From Paenibacillus endoradicis (GTDB lineage: Bacteria; Bacillota; Bacilli; Paenibacillales; Paenibacillaceae), in contig NZ_JANQBB010000003.1 in NCBI RefSeq assembly GCF_024721975.1, positions 1-64,000 on the forward strand: a stretch of DNA of 64,000 nucleotides, written 5' to 3'. Both the position numbers and the translations under genes were made by a program. Under the pieces are notes generated by a model. The model saw only the letters and a program-made list of their open reading frames with translations. It did no database searches and had not been told where the DNA came from. Positions 54,303-63,378 of the stretch are shown piece by piece; position 1 is the first letter of the stretch, and the number at the start of each line of letters is the position of its first letter.

Positions 54303-55496
54303 ATGCTTTCTCCTCAATATGAACAATATAAGCAGACGTTCAAAAGTATTGAAAAGCCGTTTGCTTACATTAATCTTGATCTGCTGGATGCTAATATGAA
54401 AGCGATTTCTTTAGCGGCAGGTAGTAAAAAAATACGTGTAGCAACGAAGTCTATTCGCAGTGTAGAAATACTTAATCGAATAATGAATGCTGATCAAGTA
54501 TTCCAAGGGCTGATGTGTTTTACAGTTAAAGAAGCTACATTTCTTTTGAAGCATGGTTTTGATGATATATTGCTAGGCTATCCGGCATGGGATGAGAAAG
54601 ACATCACTTCTTTAATTTTGCAAGCAGGCGATAACAAGTTAGTAACCTTTATGGTAGACTCACTGCATCATGTAGAACAGTTACAGAAGATTGCCGATCA
54701 ATGTAAGTGCCAGGTTAGAATTTGTCTAGATATTGATATGTCGGTGAAGTACCCATTTCTACATTTTGGAGTAAGGCGCTCCCCGATTGTATCTTGGGAG
54801 ATGACTAAGCCTATCGTTGAAAGAATTATTCAATGTCGCTCATTAACTTTAGTCGGAATTATGGGATATGAGGCACAAATTGCTGGAGTAGGCGATCAGG
54901 TAGAAGGTCAATGGCTAAAAAATCAATTAATTAAAGCACTAAAACGGAATTCTATTAGAGAAGTAGCTAGAAGACGGGCGGAAGTACTTCAAGGAATTTC
55001 TAAATTAGGAGTACAACTTGAATTTGTGAATGCTGGTGGAACTGGTAGTTTAGATAGCTCATGTCTAGAAGAAGGCGTATCAGAAATTACGGTAGGGTCA
55101 GGATTTTACTCTCCAGTACTATTCGATAGTTATTCAAATTTCAAATACTTGCCAGCAGTAGGGTATGCTGTCGAGGTAGTGAGAAAACCAATGAAACATA
55201 TCGTCACTTGTTTAGGCGGAGGATACACTGCCTCTGGGGCAGTGGGGGCAGATAAGTTACCAACACCACATCTCCCATATGGATTGAAACTATTGTTGCA
55301 AGAAGGGGCGGGTGAGGTTCAGACCCCACTTCGTTGTCCTAAGAATATGCATCTAGAGATAGGAGATCCTATATTTTTCAGACACGCCAAGGCAGGGGAA
55401 TTATGTGAGCGCTTTTCTAAGTTATATGCGGTAGAAGGTAATGTCATTGTGGATGAATATTCAACCTACCGAGGAGAGGGAGAGTGTTTCTTATGA
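54303..55496 (+). CDS. Amino acid deaminase/aldolase-like PLP enzyme (alanine racemase N-terminal fold)
   Basis: The 397-aa protein has an alanine-racemase-type TIM-barrel domain. The likely PLP lysine is in KKIRVATKSIRS, and the ending HLEIGDPIFFRHAKAGELCERF resembles D-threonine-aldolase/D-serine-dehydratase-like enzymes. ATG 54303 follows AAAGGGG at good spacing; an in-frame ATG at 54240 has no better site. It overlaps the next gene by 4 bp (ATGA). This fold is often encoded beside a D-arabinono-1,4-lactone-oxidase-like flavoprotein, as here, but the joint pathway is not established to my knowledge. Confidence 0.75.
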   Translation: MLSPQYEQYKQTFKSIEKPFAYINLDLLDANMKAISLAAGSKKIRVATKSIRSVEILNRIMNADQVFQGLMCFTVKEATFLLKHGFDDILLGYPAWDEKDITSLILQAGDNKLVTFMVDSLHHVEQLQKIADQCKCQVRICLDIDMSVKYPFLHFGVRRSPIVSWEMTKPIVERIIQCRSLTLVGIMGYEAQIAGVGDQVEGQWLKNQLIKALKRNSIREVARRRAEVLQGISKLGVQLEFVNAGGTGSLDSSCLEEGVSEITVGSGFYSPVLFDSYSNFKYLPAVGYAVEVVRKPMKHIVTCLGGGYTASGAVGADKLPTPHLPYGLKLLLQEGAGEVQTPLRCPKNMHLEIGDPIFFRHAKAGELCERFSKLYAVEGNVIVDEYSTYRGEGECFL

Positions 55497-56806
55497 GTAA
55501 CACTACTGTCTATCGAAAAAAATGGAGTAACTGGTCAGGTACTGTTAATACGGCCCCTGAAAAAATTGTCTACCCACGTACAATAGAAGAGGTGGCTTCT
55601 ATTGTAATGGCTTGTTCAAACGAAAGTAAATACATAAGAGTTGTTGGATCTGGTCATTCCTTTAGTGCTGTTGCAGCATCTGATCAAGTGTTAATGTCAT
55701 TAGATGAGATGCAAGGGATTGTCAATGTTAATAGAAGCGAATATACGGCTACGGTCTGGGCGGGTACGAAGTTAAAACTTCTTGGAGAGCTACTTTATGC
55801 TAAGGGGCTCGCCCAGGTAAATCTAGGAGACATAGATTTACAGACTATCGGGGGTGCAATCAGTACAGGTACACATGGCACTGGTAAGCGGCTTGGTTCG
55901 ATCTCTACTCAAGTAGTAGGGATTACTGTAGTGAATGGACTTGGAGAGATTATGGAATGTACGGAGGAGTCACATCCTCAATTATTTAAAGCGTTGCAAA
56001 TCTCCTTAGGGTCGCTTGGAATTATTGTACAAGTGAAATTAAAATTAAAAGCATCTTATTTACTTGGATACGAGAGTATGAGAATGCAACTTGATAACTG
56101 CTTGCCGCAAATGTCTCAATTGGCAGAGGAAAATCGGCATTTTGAGATGTATTGGTTTCCATATGCTAATACTTGCCAAGTGAAAATAATGAATGAAGTT
56201 AACTTTTCCACACCGGAGACTCCTTTAAGAGATTATTTTAACGAACACATTATGGAAAACTCATTATTTGGTGCACTATCAATGCTTTGTAAATCTATGC
56301 CATCGTTAACCAAGACGGTGAGTCGTCTGAGTGCTTCTAGTATCCCAGTTACGACAAAAGCAGCTTATAGTCATAAAATTTATGCGACAAAGCGAATGGT
56401 TCGCTTCAATGAAATGGAATATAATGTGCCAGCAGAAGCGTTGGAGGATGTCATTCGTGATATGCGTAAAGCTATGGATAAACAAAACTTTCATGTTCAT
56501 TTTCCCGTCGAATGTCGTTATGTAGCTAGTGATAATATATGGCTTAGCCCATCATATGAGAGAGATTCAGCATATATTGCAATTCATATGTACCGAGGCA
56601 TGCCTTACGAGCAATACTTTAATGCGATGGAAGAGATTTTTTTGCATTATGAAGGAAGACCCCACTGGGGGAAAATGCATTCACTTAAAGGAACTCAACT
56701 GCAAAAACTCTACCCTCGATGGAATGATTTCATTGCAATTCAATCTGAAATGGATCCACAACGTATATTATTAAGCCCTTATATGCAACAACTTTTGCAC
56801 ACGTAA
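55493..56806 (+). CDS. FAD-linked oxidase, D-arabinono-1,4-lactone oxidase family
   Basis: The 437-aa protein has an N-terminal FAD-binding domain (VVGSGHSFSAVAASDQVLMSLD, then TIGGAISTGTHGTG) and a C-terminal ALO-type domain ending WNDFIAIQSEMDPQRILLSPYM. The His of GSGHS is the usual FAD-attachment or contact position in this family. Members oxidise sugar lactones or polyols with oxygen. The ATG overlaps the upstream stop, so the two proteins are coupled and probably act in one pathway. Confidence 0.85.
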   Translation: MSNTTVYRKKWSNWSGTVNTAPEKIVYPRTIEEVASIVMACSNESKYIRVVGSGHSFSAVAASDQVLMSLDEMQGIVNVNRSEYTATVWAGTKLKLLGELLYAKGLAQVNLGDIDLQTIGGAISTGTHGTGKRLGSISTQVVGITVVNGLGEIMECTEESHPQLFKALQISLGSLGIIVQVKLKLKASYLLGYESMRMQLDNCLPQMSQLAEENRHFEMYWFPYANTCQVKIMNEVNFSTPETPLRDYFNEHIMENSLFGALSMLCKSMPSLTKTVSRLSASSIPVTTKAAYSHKIYATKRMVRFNEMEYNVPAEALEDVIRDMRKAMDKQNFHVHFPVECRYVASDNIWLSPSYERDSAYIAIHMYRGMPYEQYFNAMEEIFLHYEGRPHWGKMHSLKGTQLQKLYPRWNDFIAIQSEMDPQRILLSPYMQQLLHT

Positions 56807-56814
56807 AAGTATTA

Positions 56815-56848
56815 GACTATCCAAGTTATCGCGGGATAGTCTTTTTTT
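56815..56848 (+). terminator. Terminator after the oxidase gene
   Basis: GACTATCC pairs with GGATAGTC (56834-56841) and is followed by seven T residues. Confidence 0.9.
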
Positions 56849-56986
56849 GAGCCATTAAGTCGAAACATGAAAAATTATGTAGAATAAACTGTAAGTTTAA
56901 TACAAATACTGGTTAAAAACGACTTATTCAAATATAATAAAAATGTATTTAAATTGTAAAAGTAGTAAAAAAGTACAGGAGGCAAT

Positions 56987-58216
56987 ATGAGAACAAAATA
57001 TACTGAGGAATCGACGATATCGCGAAATAATGATTACATCATTATTCATCAAGGAAACGTAGTCACCGAGGTTGAGACTGTTCAAGCTTCTATAGTGATA
57101 CATCAAGGTTTAATTGAACAACTCATAACAAGTAAAGATCATTTAGAAAATTGGTTATTAGAACATCCAGAAGCTCAAATCATTGAAGCTGCTGGACATT
57201 ATGTATTACCTGGCTTAATAGATATTCATTGTGATGCAATAGAAAAAGAAGTTCAACCGAGACCAAATACATTATTTCCATTAGAACTATCATTATTAGA
57301 ATTTGAACGAAAGCTACCTCTTCATGGTATTACTACGATGTATCATTCATTATCTCTCGGAGTAGGGCTAAGTTTACGCGGTGTACATCTCATGACTGAG
57401 CTTGTTCAACTTATCCATCGCTATAATACTGAACGAGGGATTGTTAGAAATCGTGTGCATTTACGGTTTGAAGTATCTTATCATGCAGGTTTGCCGATTG
57501 TAGAACAATACATTAGAGAGAACTTTATTCACTATTTATCTTATATGGATCATTCACCTGGGCAAGGACAATACCGAGCACCTGGCTCATTTGAAAAGTA
57601 TGTAATGAAAAATCAAGGAGTAACTTCTGATGAAGTAAAAACTATAGTAGATGAATTAATAGAGCGAAAAAACGAAGTAGATTGGGATCATCTGAAGGAG
57701 TTAGCTTTACTAGCAAATACGCGTAATATTGCTGTTGCGTCACACGATGATGATACGAATGAGAAGATTGATCAAGCGGTCCAAAGTGGGGTAACCGTTA
57801 GTGAGTTTCCAATAACATTAGAAGTAGCCCAATACGCAACGAAGAGAGGGATGAAAGTATGTGTAGGTGCTCCAAATGTCGTGCGTGGTGCTTCGCATGA
57901 TAATAATTTGAAAGCAGTAGAAGCAATACAACATGGGGCGGCTCATATTCTTTGCTCCGATTATCATCCATCCTCCATACTTCAAGCAATATTTAAGTTA
58001 GCTAACGATGAAGTTTTACCACTTCATGAATCAACGAAACTAGCAACATTGTATCCAGCAGAAGCGATGAAAATATCTCATCAATTTGGATCTATTGCTG
58101 TTGGCAAAGCGGCCGACATTATTATTGTCGACCACTTTCACCAAATCCCCTTCGTACAAACAACGCTCGTTAATGGAGTGAATGTATATCAATCAAATCC
58201 ATTTATACAGTGCTAA
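56987..58216 (+). CDS. phnM: PhnM-like amidohydrolase (methylphosphonate triphosphate diphosphatase)
   Basis: The 409-aa protein has the PhnM signatures: GLIDIHCDAIEKEVQPRP, LPLHGITTMYHSLS, MDHSPGQGQYR, VASHDDD, EFPIT, GAPNVVRGASH and the C-terminal GKAADIIIVD. In the C-P lyase pathway PhnM removes diphosphate from ribose 1-methylphosphonate 5-triphosphate. No other phn gene is in the window, so it may have another substrate. GGAGG precedes the ATG. Its TAA stop overlaps the stop of the convergent sspI gene. Confidence 0.88.
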   Translation: MRTKYTEESTISRNNDYIIIHQGNVVTEVETVQASIVIHQGLIEQLITSKDHLENWLLEHPEAQIIEAAGHYVLPGLIDIHCDAIEKEVQPRPNTLFPLELSLLEFERKLPLHGITTMYHSLSLGVGLSLRGVHLMTELVQLIHRYNTERGIVRNRVHLRFEVSYHAGLPIVEQYIRENFIHYLSYMDHSPGQGQYRAPGSFEKYVMKNQGVTSDEVKTIVDELIERKNEVDWDHLKELALLANTRNIAVASHDDDTNEKIDQAVQSGVTVSEFPITLEVAQYATKRGMKVCVGAPNVVRGASHDNNLKAVEAIQHGAAHILCSDYHPSSILQAIFKLANDEVLPLHESTKLATLYPAEAMKISHQFGSIAVGKAADIIIVDHFHQIPFVQTTLVNGVNVYQSNPFIQC

Positions 58217-58455
58217 TATGATGGAGATGCAGTTGTAGAATTATTGTCCGATTGCAGATGGTCGAATAAGGTATTCAACATTGAAGATTGAAGTGCTTCA
58301 TTAGAGTCTTTCCAGATAATCTCGAATAGCACACCTAATCCAGGTAATGCTCGTTCGTCAGCATCTACGGAGTCTGTAATTGTCTCATTTAATTCAGCTT
58401 TGCTGTTGTCTTGAACACGTTGAATAATAGCTTGTCTTAGATCGAAATTTTGCAT
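58213..58455 (-). CDS. sspI: Small acid-soluble spore protein I (SspI)
   Basis: The 80-aa product begins MQNFDLRQAIIQRVQDNSKA and contains RALPGLGVLFEIIWKDS, which match SspI closely; a short acidic/Ser/Thr tail is added. ATG 58455 is chosen because GGGAGG lies about 9 nt upstream on the minus strand; the longer in-frame reading up to 58551 would add 32 residues foreign to the family. The divergent neighbour is a SpoU-type methyltransferase gene, the arrangement seen around sspI/ysgA in Bacillus. It shows the organism makes endospores. Confidence 0.93.
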   Translation of the reverse strand: MQNFDLRQAIIQRVQDNSKAELNETITDSVDADERALPGLGVLFEIIWKDSNEALQSSMLNTLFDHLQSDNNSTTASPSY

Positions 58456-58626
58456 ACGAATAGTGCCTCCCATAAGTTTTTCATTATTTTTTCGAGTCGA
58501 ATTGATGAGAATGAATACAACATCGATGTCTATTGTTAAATTTGACTGCAATAGCTTTACTCTTCCCAGTTAAATGGGGTATCATTCAAGTTATTGATCA
58601 AATTTGTAGAAGGTATGTGAATTTAC

Positions 58627-59433
58627 ATGACGAGAGAACATTTATTACTTTCATCCGTTGCGAATGAGCGTGTAAAGCTATGGTCATCCTTGCTTGAGAA
58701 GAAGCATCGTGATCGTCAAAATATGTTTATTATAGAGGGTATTCATCTCATTAAAGAAGCAGTAAAATCTGGCGTTGCAATAGAAGCTATTGTATACGAT
58801 GCTGATCGTGGATTACCTACGGAGATTTCCACAATAATGGAACAAGTGCCAAGCTACACGGAATGGTATAAAGCTTCTAAGCAAGTGATGTCGAAGTGTA
58901 CAGGTACGGAGTCTGCCCCACCGATCTTTGCTGTATTAGGAAAGTTCAAAATTTCTGAAGAAGCATTGTACGAGAAGAATGGTCTTGTCGTAGTATTGGA
59001 TGGCGTGCGAGATCCTGGTAATGTAGGCACGATTATTCGAAGCAGTGATGCTGTCGGGGCTAATGCAGTCATTTTAGGAAAAGGATGCGTTGATCTATAT
59101 AATCCTAAGACCGTACGTTCGACGATGGGATCGTTATTCCATATTCCGATTGTTGAAGGGGATCTAATACCGTATATTCAGAAGGCAAAGGAACAAGGTA
59201 TTCATATTGTAGGGACAAGCTTGCAAGCAACGGATAATTGCTACAGTTATAATTGGCAAGATGGATCGTGGCTAGTTATGGGGAGTGAAGGAGATGGTCT
59301 TTCTAGCGAAGTAGAAGCGCTAGTGAATAAGACGATCATTATCCCAATGGAAGGTAATAGCGAGTCGTTGAATGTAGCTATGGCAACGACTGTATTGTTA
59401 TATGAGGCGTTAAGACAACGGAAGTTTAACTAG
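58627..59433 (+). CDS. ysgA: TrmH/SpoU family RNA 2'-O-methyltransferase (YsgA-like)
   Basis: The 268-aa protein has an N-terminal substrate-binding domain (LLEKKHRDRQNMFIIEGIHL) and a SPOUT-type knotted methyltransferase domain with VVLDGVRDPGNVGTIIRSSD, VRSTMGSLFHIP and the C-terminal knot IIPMEGNSESLNVAMATTVLLYE. It probably methylates a ribose in rRNA or tRNA. The ribosome site before the ATG is weak. sspI lies divergent, as in Bacillus, but pheS does not follow here. Confidence 0.9.
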   Translation: MTREHLLLSSVANERVKLWSSLLEKKHRDRQNMFIIEGIHLIKEAVKSGVAIEAIVYDADRGLPTEISTIMEQVPSYTEWYKASKQVMSKCTGTESAPPIFAVLGKFKISEEALYEKNGLVVVLDGVRDPGNVGTIIRSSDAVGANAVILGKGCVDLYNPKTVRSTMGSLFHIPIVEGDLIPYIQKAKEQGIHIVGTSLQATDNCYSYNWQDGSWLVMGSEGDGLSSEVEALVNKTIIIPMEGNSESLNVAMATTVLLYEALRQRKFN

Positions 59434-59798
59434 CAAGTCATTGTTTTAACGAACATATAATTGCTGTCTACTGACATAAATAGCTGTCGTTGGTCAAATA
59501 ATTGTACCTACAAAAAATCACTATAAATAAATTCGTGAAAGACTGGAAGCTGGTCGGGGTTAATCTTCAACCATGCTCTAGTCTTTTTTTCTTCATGTTA
59601 AAGACCTTCTCAAATATTCCTCATAATCTAGCATAAATAATTTATGAATAAGTAAATGAAGTTGAACTTTTTAATATCCTCCTAATAACATCACTAATAT
59701 TCATATTTGTGGAAATAATTATAGTTGTAATGATAACTTTATAAAGAAATATATGGTAATATAATAAAAAAGCACCATTATAATGGGGGCATAATTCA
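59434..59798. other. Intergenic region with terminator and structured ribosome-site region
   Basis: An imperfect terminator lies at 59538-59590 (AAGACT...AGTCTT with an inner TGGT/ACCA pairing and seven T residues). CCATTATAATGG at 59774-59785 is a perfect 12-bp palindrome whose right arm touches the GGGGG ribosome site of the next gene. No gene was seen. Confidence 0.7.
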
Positions 59799-60803
59799 TT
59801 GGAACATCTTATAGGAAAGAAAATAGAAAGTGATATTATAAATGCGTTTGGAATTACTATTGTTCCTGCCAAATCTATTCTTAATTATGAAGCTATAAGG
59901 TTAATGAGTAATCATCAAATAGATATTAACTCTATTGTTTTCGCATCTAATGAAAATAAAAATGTTCAATTAAGCAATATTTTTCAACAAACAGTTTCAA
60001 AATCAAAAGAGTTATTCGAATCTATAACAATATATCGTAAAGTTCCTTTGTTGGAAATTAGAAAAGAGATTCTTCCGACCATTCATGATATGGCGAAACA
60101 TCCAGATATTTTTGAATTATTTGAGGCGATCAAAGCAAAGGATGACTATACGTATCAACATAATATCGGTGTTGGTATATTATCTACGCTTATTGGTACA
60201 TGGTTGAATTTAGATAAATCTGAATTATCCATTTTATCATTAGCAGCCACTTTACATGATGTTGGTAAAGTGAGTATTCCGATAGAGATTTTAAATAAGC
60301 CAGGAAAACTAACTGATAAAGAATTCGATATCGTGAAAAAGCATACGATCTTCGGATATGATTTGCTAAAAGGGACGACCGGATTAAGTCCTAGAGTTGC
60401 ACGTGTTGCGTTGCAACATCACGAGCGTGAAGACGGAAGGGGATATCCATTAGGATTGAAGAAAACGAATATTGAACTATTTAGTTCGATTGTCGCCGTT
60501 GCTGACGTTTTTCATGCGATGTCCTCTAAGCGCCCCTATCAGGAACCAATCCCCTTCCATGAAATCGTTAGTCAAATGGGACATGGGAGATTTGGCGAGC
60601 TGAATCCACAGATTGTATCGTTATTTCTTGAAAATATGATGAAAAGAACTGTAGGGAAACAAGTTGTGTTAACAGATGGAAGATTAGGAAATGTTGTAAT
60701 GTTAAACCCTCATAGAATAGAAACACCGTTAATTAAAATTGATAATTATTTCGTAGATTTAAGTAAAGAGGAAGGTTTACGTATTAGCGAGATAGTCGCA
60801 TAG
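59799..60803 (+). CDS. HD-GYP domain protein (probable cyclic-di-GMP phosphodiesterase)
   Basis: The 334-aa cytosolic protein has an HD-GYP domain in its middle: HDVGKVSIPIEILNKPGKL, KKHTIFGYDLL, HHEREDGRGYP and VADVFHAMSSKRPY, all with the metal-binding residues in place. Such enzymes hydrolyse cyclic di-GMP to GMP. The N-terminal part (about 1-100) is an unassigned region like that of Bacillota HD-GYP proteins. The start is TTG 59799 with GGGGG about 9 nt upstream. Confidence 0.92.
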   Translation: MEHLIGKKIESDIINAFGITIVPAKSILNYEAIRLMSNHQIDINSIVFASNENKNVQLSNIFQQTVSKSKELFESITIYRKVPLLEIRKEILPTIHDMAKHPDIFELFEAIKAKDDYTYQHNIGVGILSTLIGTWLNLDKSELSILSLAATLHDVGKVSIPIEILNKPGKLTDKEFDIVKKHTIFGYDLLKGTTGLSPRVARVALQHHEREDGRGYPLGLKKTNIELFSSIVAVADVFHAMSSKRPYQEPIPFHEIVSQMGHGRFGELNPQIVSLFLENMMKRTVGKQVVLTDGRLGNVVMLNPHRIETPLIKIDNYFVDLSKEEGLRISEIVA

Positions 60804-60969
60804 AGCGAGTTGCAGAGCCGATCGATTTTGGGAGTTCCTCCTGATTTTCGTTAGGCTCGTTTCAATCCAACCTCGAATAATTCTTTTTTTGGAATTTCGC
60901 TTCCTGTGAAATGACACGAATTATTTATTAACAAATTATCAATATAAAATGTAAGTGAGGTATTAATAT

Positions 60970-62253
60970 ATGGATTCAAAGTTAATGGAACTCATTGATT
61001 TCACGAAAAGAAAATTTGGATTAGATAACTATTACTTGGAAAGACATAGATTTTATCGAAATATCAATATGTTCAATGAAACCGTATACACACTTTGTAT
61101 GGAGTGGTTTCCTAATCATGAAACTGTACAAGAGGATGATGGTTCGAATCCAGAAGGTACAGCTGTTATTGAGATAAGAGTTGATACTCGTAAGGTTGAA
61201 AGGGTTATTTTTGTAATGGGTAAGACATACGCAAAAGACGGGATTACATTTGCCAATCTCAATACAAAAGACATCATAAAATGGATTGAGCAAGAAACAG
61301 GGCTCACTTATGAGGAGCAATTTCAATTACATAAAGAAGGAGCGGGAAAACTCTCTTTTAGGGATTGTGTAGAAGGGATTTCCATATATCCAGCTGGATG
61401 GATTGAAGTTAAGTTTGACAGTGAAGGGAATCTCACACTTTTCTCAGTCCATAGTCATTTTCCTTCTAAAGAATTAGTTAAACTTGAAAAATATACACTT
61501 TCCCTTGAAAGACTAGATCATATAGTAATGGAGCAATTGAAGCTGATTGAATTTCCTCTATATGAACAAAAAAGACTATTGCCTGTTTATGCAATGGAAG
61601 AGGTATATGTTACAAATGATGGATTATCGACGATTCCATTTGAAATAAATGCGAAAGTAAGGTCGTATTTGGAAATCAATAAAAAGATTTATTGGGATAA
61701 ACCAAATAATGAACAAACCAATAAACCATTTAATAGAAAAGATATGAGGTGGAATGAAGATATTACAGCTGAACAAGCATTTGTATGTGAGCCAAGCCCT
61801 GATTCATTACCAATCACAGATATGGAACAAGAGAAATGTATAAGTGCAGTGAAAGATTTTTTAAGTTTGGAGTACCCGAATGATACTGGAAAATGGATAA
61901 TAAAAACAATGTATCGTGATAAAGGCAGCATTCTTGTAACATTGAGACTTATTACTCAGCATAATCTTGTCTTTCAGAGAAAAATAAATGTCATGATTGA
62001 TACAAATAGCCTTCAAGTAATTAATTATATGGATAATCAAACCCAATTAGATAGTATTGATAAATTCCGAAAATATGATGCAGTAAAAATAACGAAAGAA
62101 GAAGCTTATGAAAAGATGAAGGGATTGTTTGAGTTAATACCTTATTATGTGTATGACTTTGAACAAAAACAATATATTTTATGCGGAAAATTAGATAGTC
62201 AATATGGGGTGAATGCAGAAAACGGTGAAGTCATTTCATTAGATGAATTATAG
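60970..62253 (+). CDS. YcdB/YcdC-domain-like protein of unknown function
   Basis: The 427-aa protein has no signal peptide or clear membrane segment. It has PepSY-like alpha/beta repeats: an N-terminal half (EGTAVIEIRVDTRKVERVIF, GWIEVKFDSEGNLTLFSVH) and a second half (ITKEEAYEKMKGLFELIPYYVYDF and QYILCGKLDSQYGVNAENGEV). This fits the YcdB/YcdC (DUF4901) type found in Bacillota. No function is known. GTGAGG lies 8 nt before the ATG. The 166-bp gap upstream holds an AATAATTC/GAATTATT pair but nothing clear. Confidence 0.5.
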   Translation: MDSKLMELIDFTKRKFGLDNYYLERHRFYRNINMFNETVYTLCMEWFPNHETVQEDDGSNPEGTAVIEIRVDTRKVERVIFVMGKTYAKDGITFANLNTKDIIKWIEQETGLTYEEQFQLHKEGAGKLSFRDCVEGISIYPAGWIEVKFDSEGNLTLFSVHSHFPSKELVKLEKYTLSLERLDHIVMEQLKLIEFPLYEQKRLLPVYAMEEVYVTNDGLSTIPFEINAKVRSYLEINKKIYWDKPNNEQTNKPFNRKDMRWNEDITAEQAFVCEPSPDSLPITDMEQEKCISAVKDFLSLEYPNDTGKWIIKTMYRDKGSILVTLRLITQHNLVFQRKINVMIDTNSLQVINYMDNQTQLDSIDKFRKYDAVKITKEEAYEKMKGLFELIPYYVYDFEQKQYILCGKLDSQYGVNAENGEVISLDEL

Positions 62254-62307
62254 ATTTAATGATAGTTTAACCTTTGTCATTACAAGGTCGTTTATTAAAA
62301 ATAGAGT

Positions 62308-62345
62308 GGGAGAGAGCCAGCGACATAGGCTTCTCTCTTTTCTTT
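62308..62345 (+). terminator. Terminator after the YcdB-like gene
   Basis: GAGAGAGCC (62310-62318) pairs with GGCTTCTCTC (62328-62337) with one bulge, followed by a T-rich tract. Confidence 0.8.
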
Positions 62346-62465
62346 TACCAACGGTTTTCCTGATTCATTATGGATAGAATACAGCCCAATCTAGCAAGAC
62401 TTTCACCTGTTCGTTTCGCAAGTGTTGACTTGAAATCTTCATTCGAAGATTTAATTCTATCATTC

Positions 62466-63260
62466 TCATGTCTTTTCTTCTGTCTTTTGCTTCCGATACG
62501 CTCCAGGAGCTATTCCATAATAACGTTGAAAAACGCGATGAAAGTATGTATAGCTTCCGAACCCGGTTTCTTCGGCAATACGTTCGAGTGTAAGTGGACT
62601 TTTGCCCATTAATTCAAGCGCCATTGCAAGTCGCACCTTCTGAGCATATTGCATAATAGACATCCCGAATTCAGCTTTGAATAACTGAACGGAGCGGGAC
62701 ACACTAAGTCCTGCATGTTTGGCGGCATCGTCTAAAGTGAACGGGATTGGAGCATTTTCTTCAATGTAATGTTTTATTTTATATGAGAGCAGTTTCGGAC
62801 CGGAAGTATACGATTTTGCTTCATCTATAGCTCTATCAAGTAAATAACATAATGCTTGCATCAGAGAATCTACGAGTGCTAAATTGCCTCCGTCAAGTCT
62901 TCTCTTCTCTAGTATTAGCTGCTGCCAGATAGCGGCAATTCTGCTGTTCTCTCCAATTTTTGTCTTGTGCGGTCTTCGTTGCAGACTCCACCATTTATCA
63001 ATCCAGTCCCCACTGCAAATGACGTAATAATCACCGCTTGGACCAAGCTCGCCAATTTTAAGATCATATATGTCGCCGGGCGCGAACAAAAGTAGATCGC
63101 CAGGTTCAATGGTATCTGTCTGTCCCGAAATCAATGCTTGGCATGAACCTTCAGTCTGTAGTCGAAAGATATAGGTTTTAAGACCAGTTCTATAGGTATC
63201 CCTATATGGAGTAGTATGGTACATAAAGGCGCAATAATCCAACTTTATTTGAGACTGCAT
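62466..63260 (-). CDS. AraC family transcriptional regulator (second)
   Basis: The 264-aa protein has an N-terminal cupin-like sensing domain (IEPGDLLLFAPGDIYDL) and a C-terminal double helix-turn-helix (LDDAAKHAGLSVSRSVQLFKAEFG; IAEETGFGSYTYFHRVFQRYYG). AAGGAGGTAAAG precedes the ATG on the minus strand. It is divergent from the GH3 gene across 118 bp and most likely activates it. Confidence 0.88.
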   Translation of the reverse strand: MQSQIKLDYCAFMYHTTPYRDTYRTGLKTYIFRLQTEGSCQALISGQTDTIEPGDLLLFAPGDIYDLKIGELGPSGDYYVICSGDWIDKWWSLQRRPHKTKIGENSRIAAIWQQLILEKRRLDGGNLALVDSLMQALCYLLDRAIDEAKSYTSGPKLLSYKIKHYIEENAPIPFTLDDAAKHAGLSVSRSVQLFKAEFGMSIMQYAQKVRLAMALELMGKSPLTLERIAEETGFGSYTYFHRVFQRYYGIAPGAYRKQKTEEKT

Positions 63261-63378
63261 AATATCTTTACCTCCTTATAAATAAGCAGATCGTATAGGT
63301 TTATCATTAGTTTGTTTCTACACATACCCATTCGTTTCCTTCATAATTATGTGTAAAAGATTAAAGGAGATGTTTCAG

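Noticed and set aside
58456..58551. N-terminal extension of SspI
   Set aside because: The 32 extra residues are not found in the SspI family, and a strong ribosome site precedes the internal ATG.
62370..62612. 80-residue + strand frame
   Set aside because: It overlaps the 3' end of a well-supported AraC gene on the other strand and has no good ribosome site.
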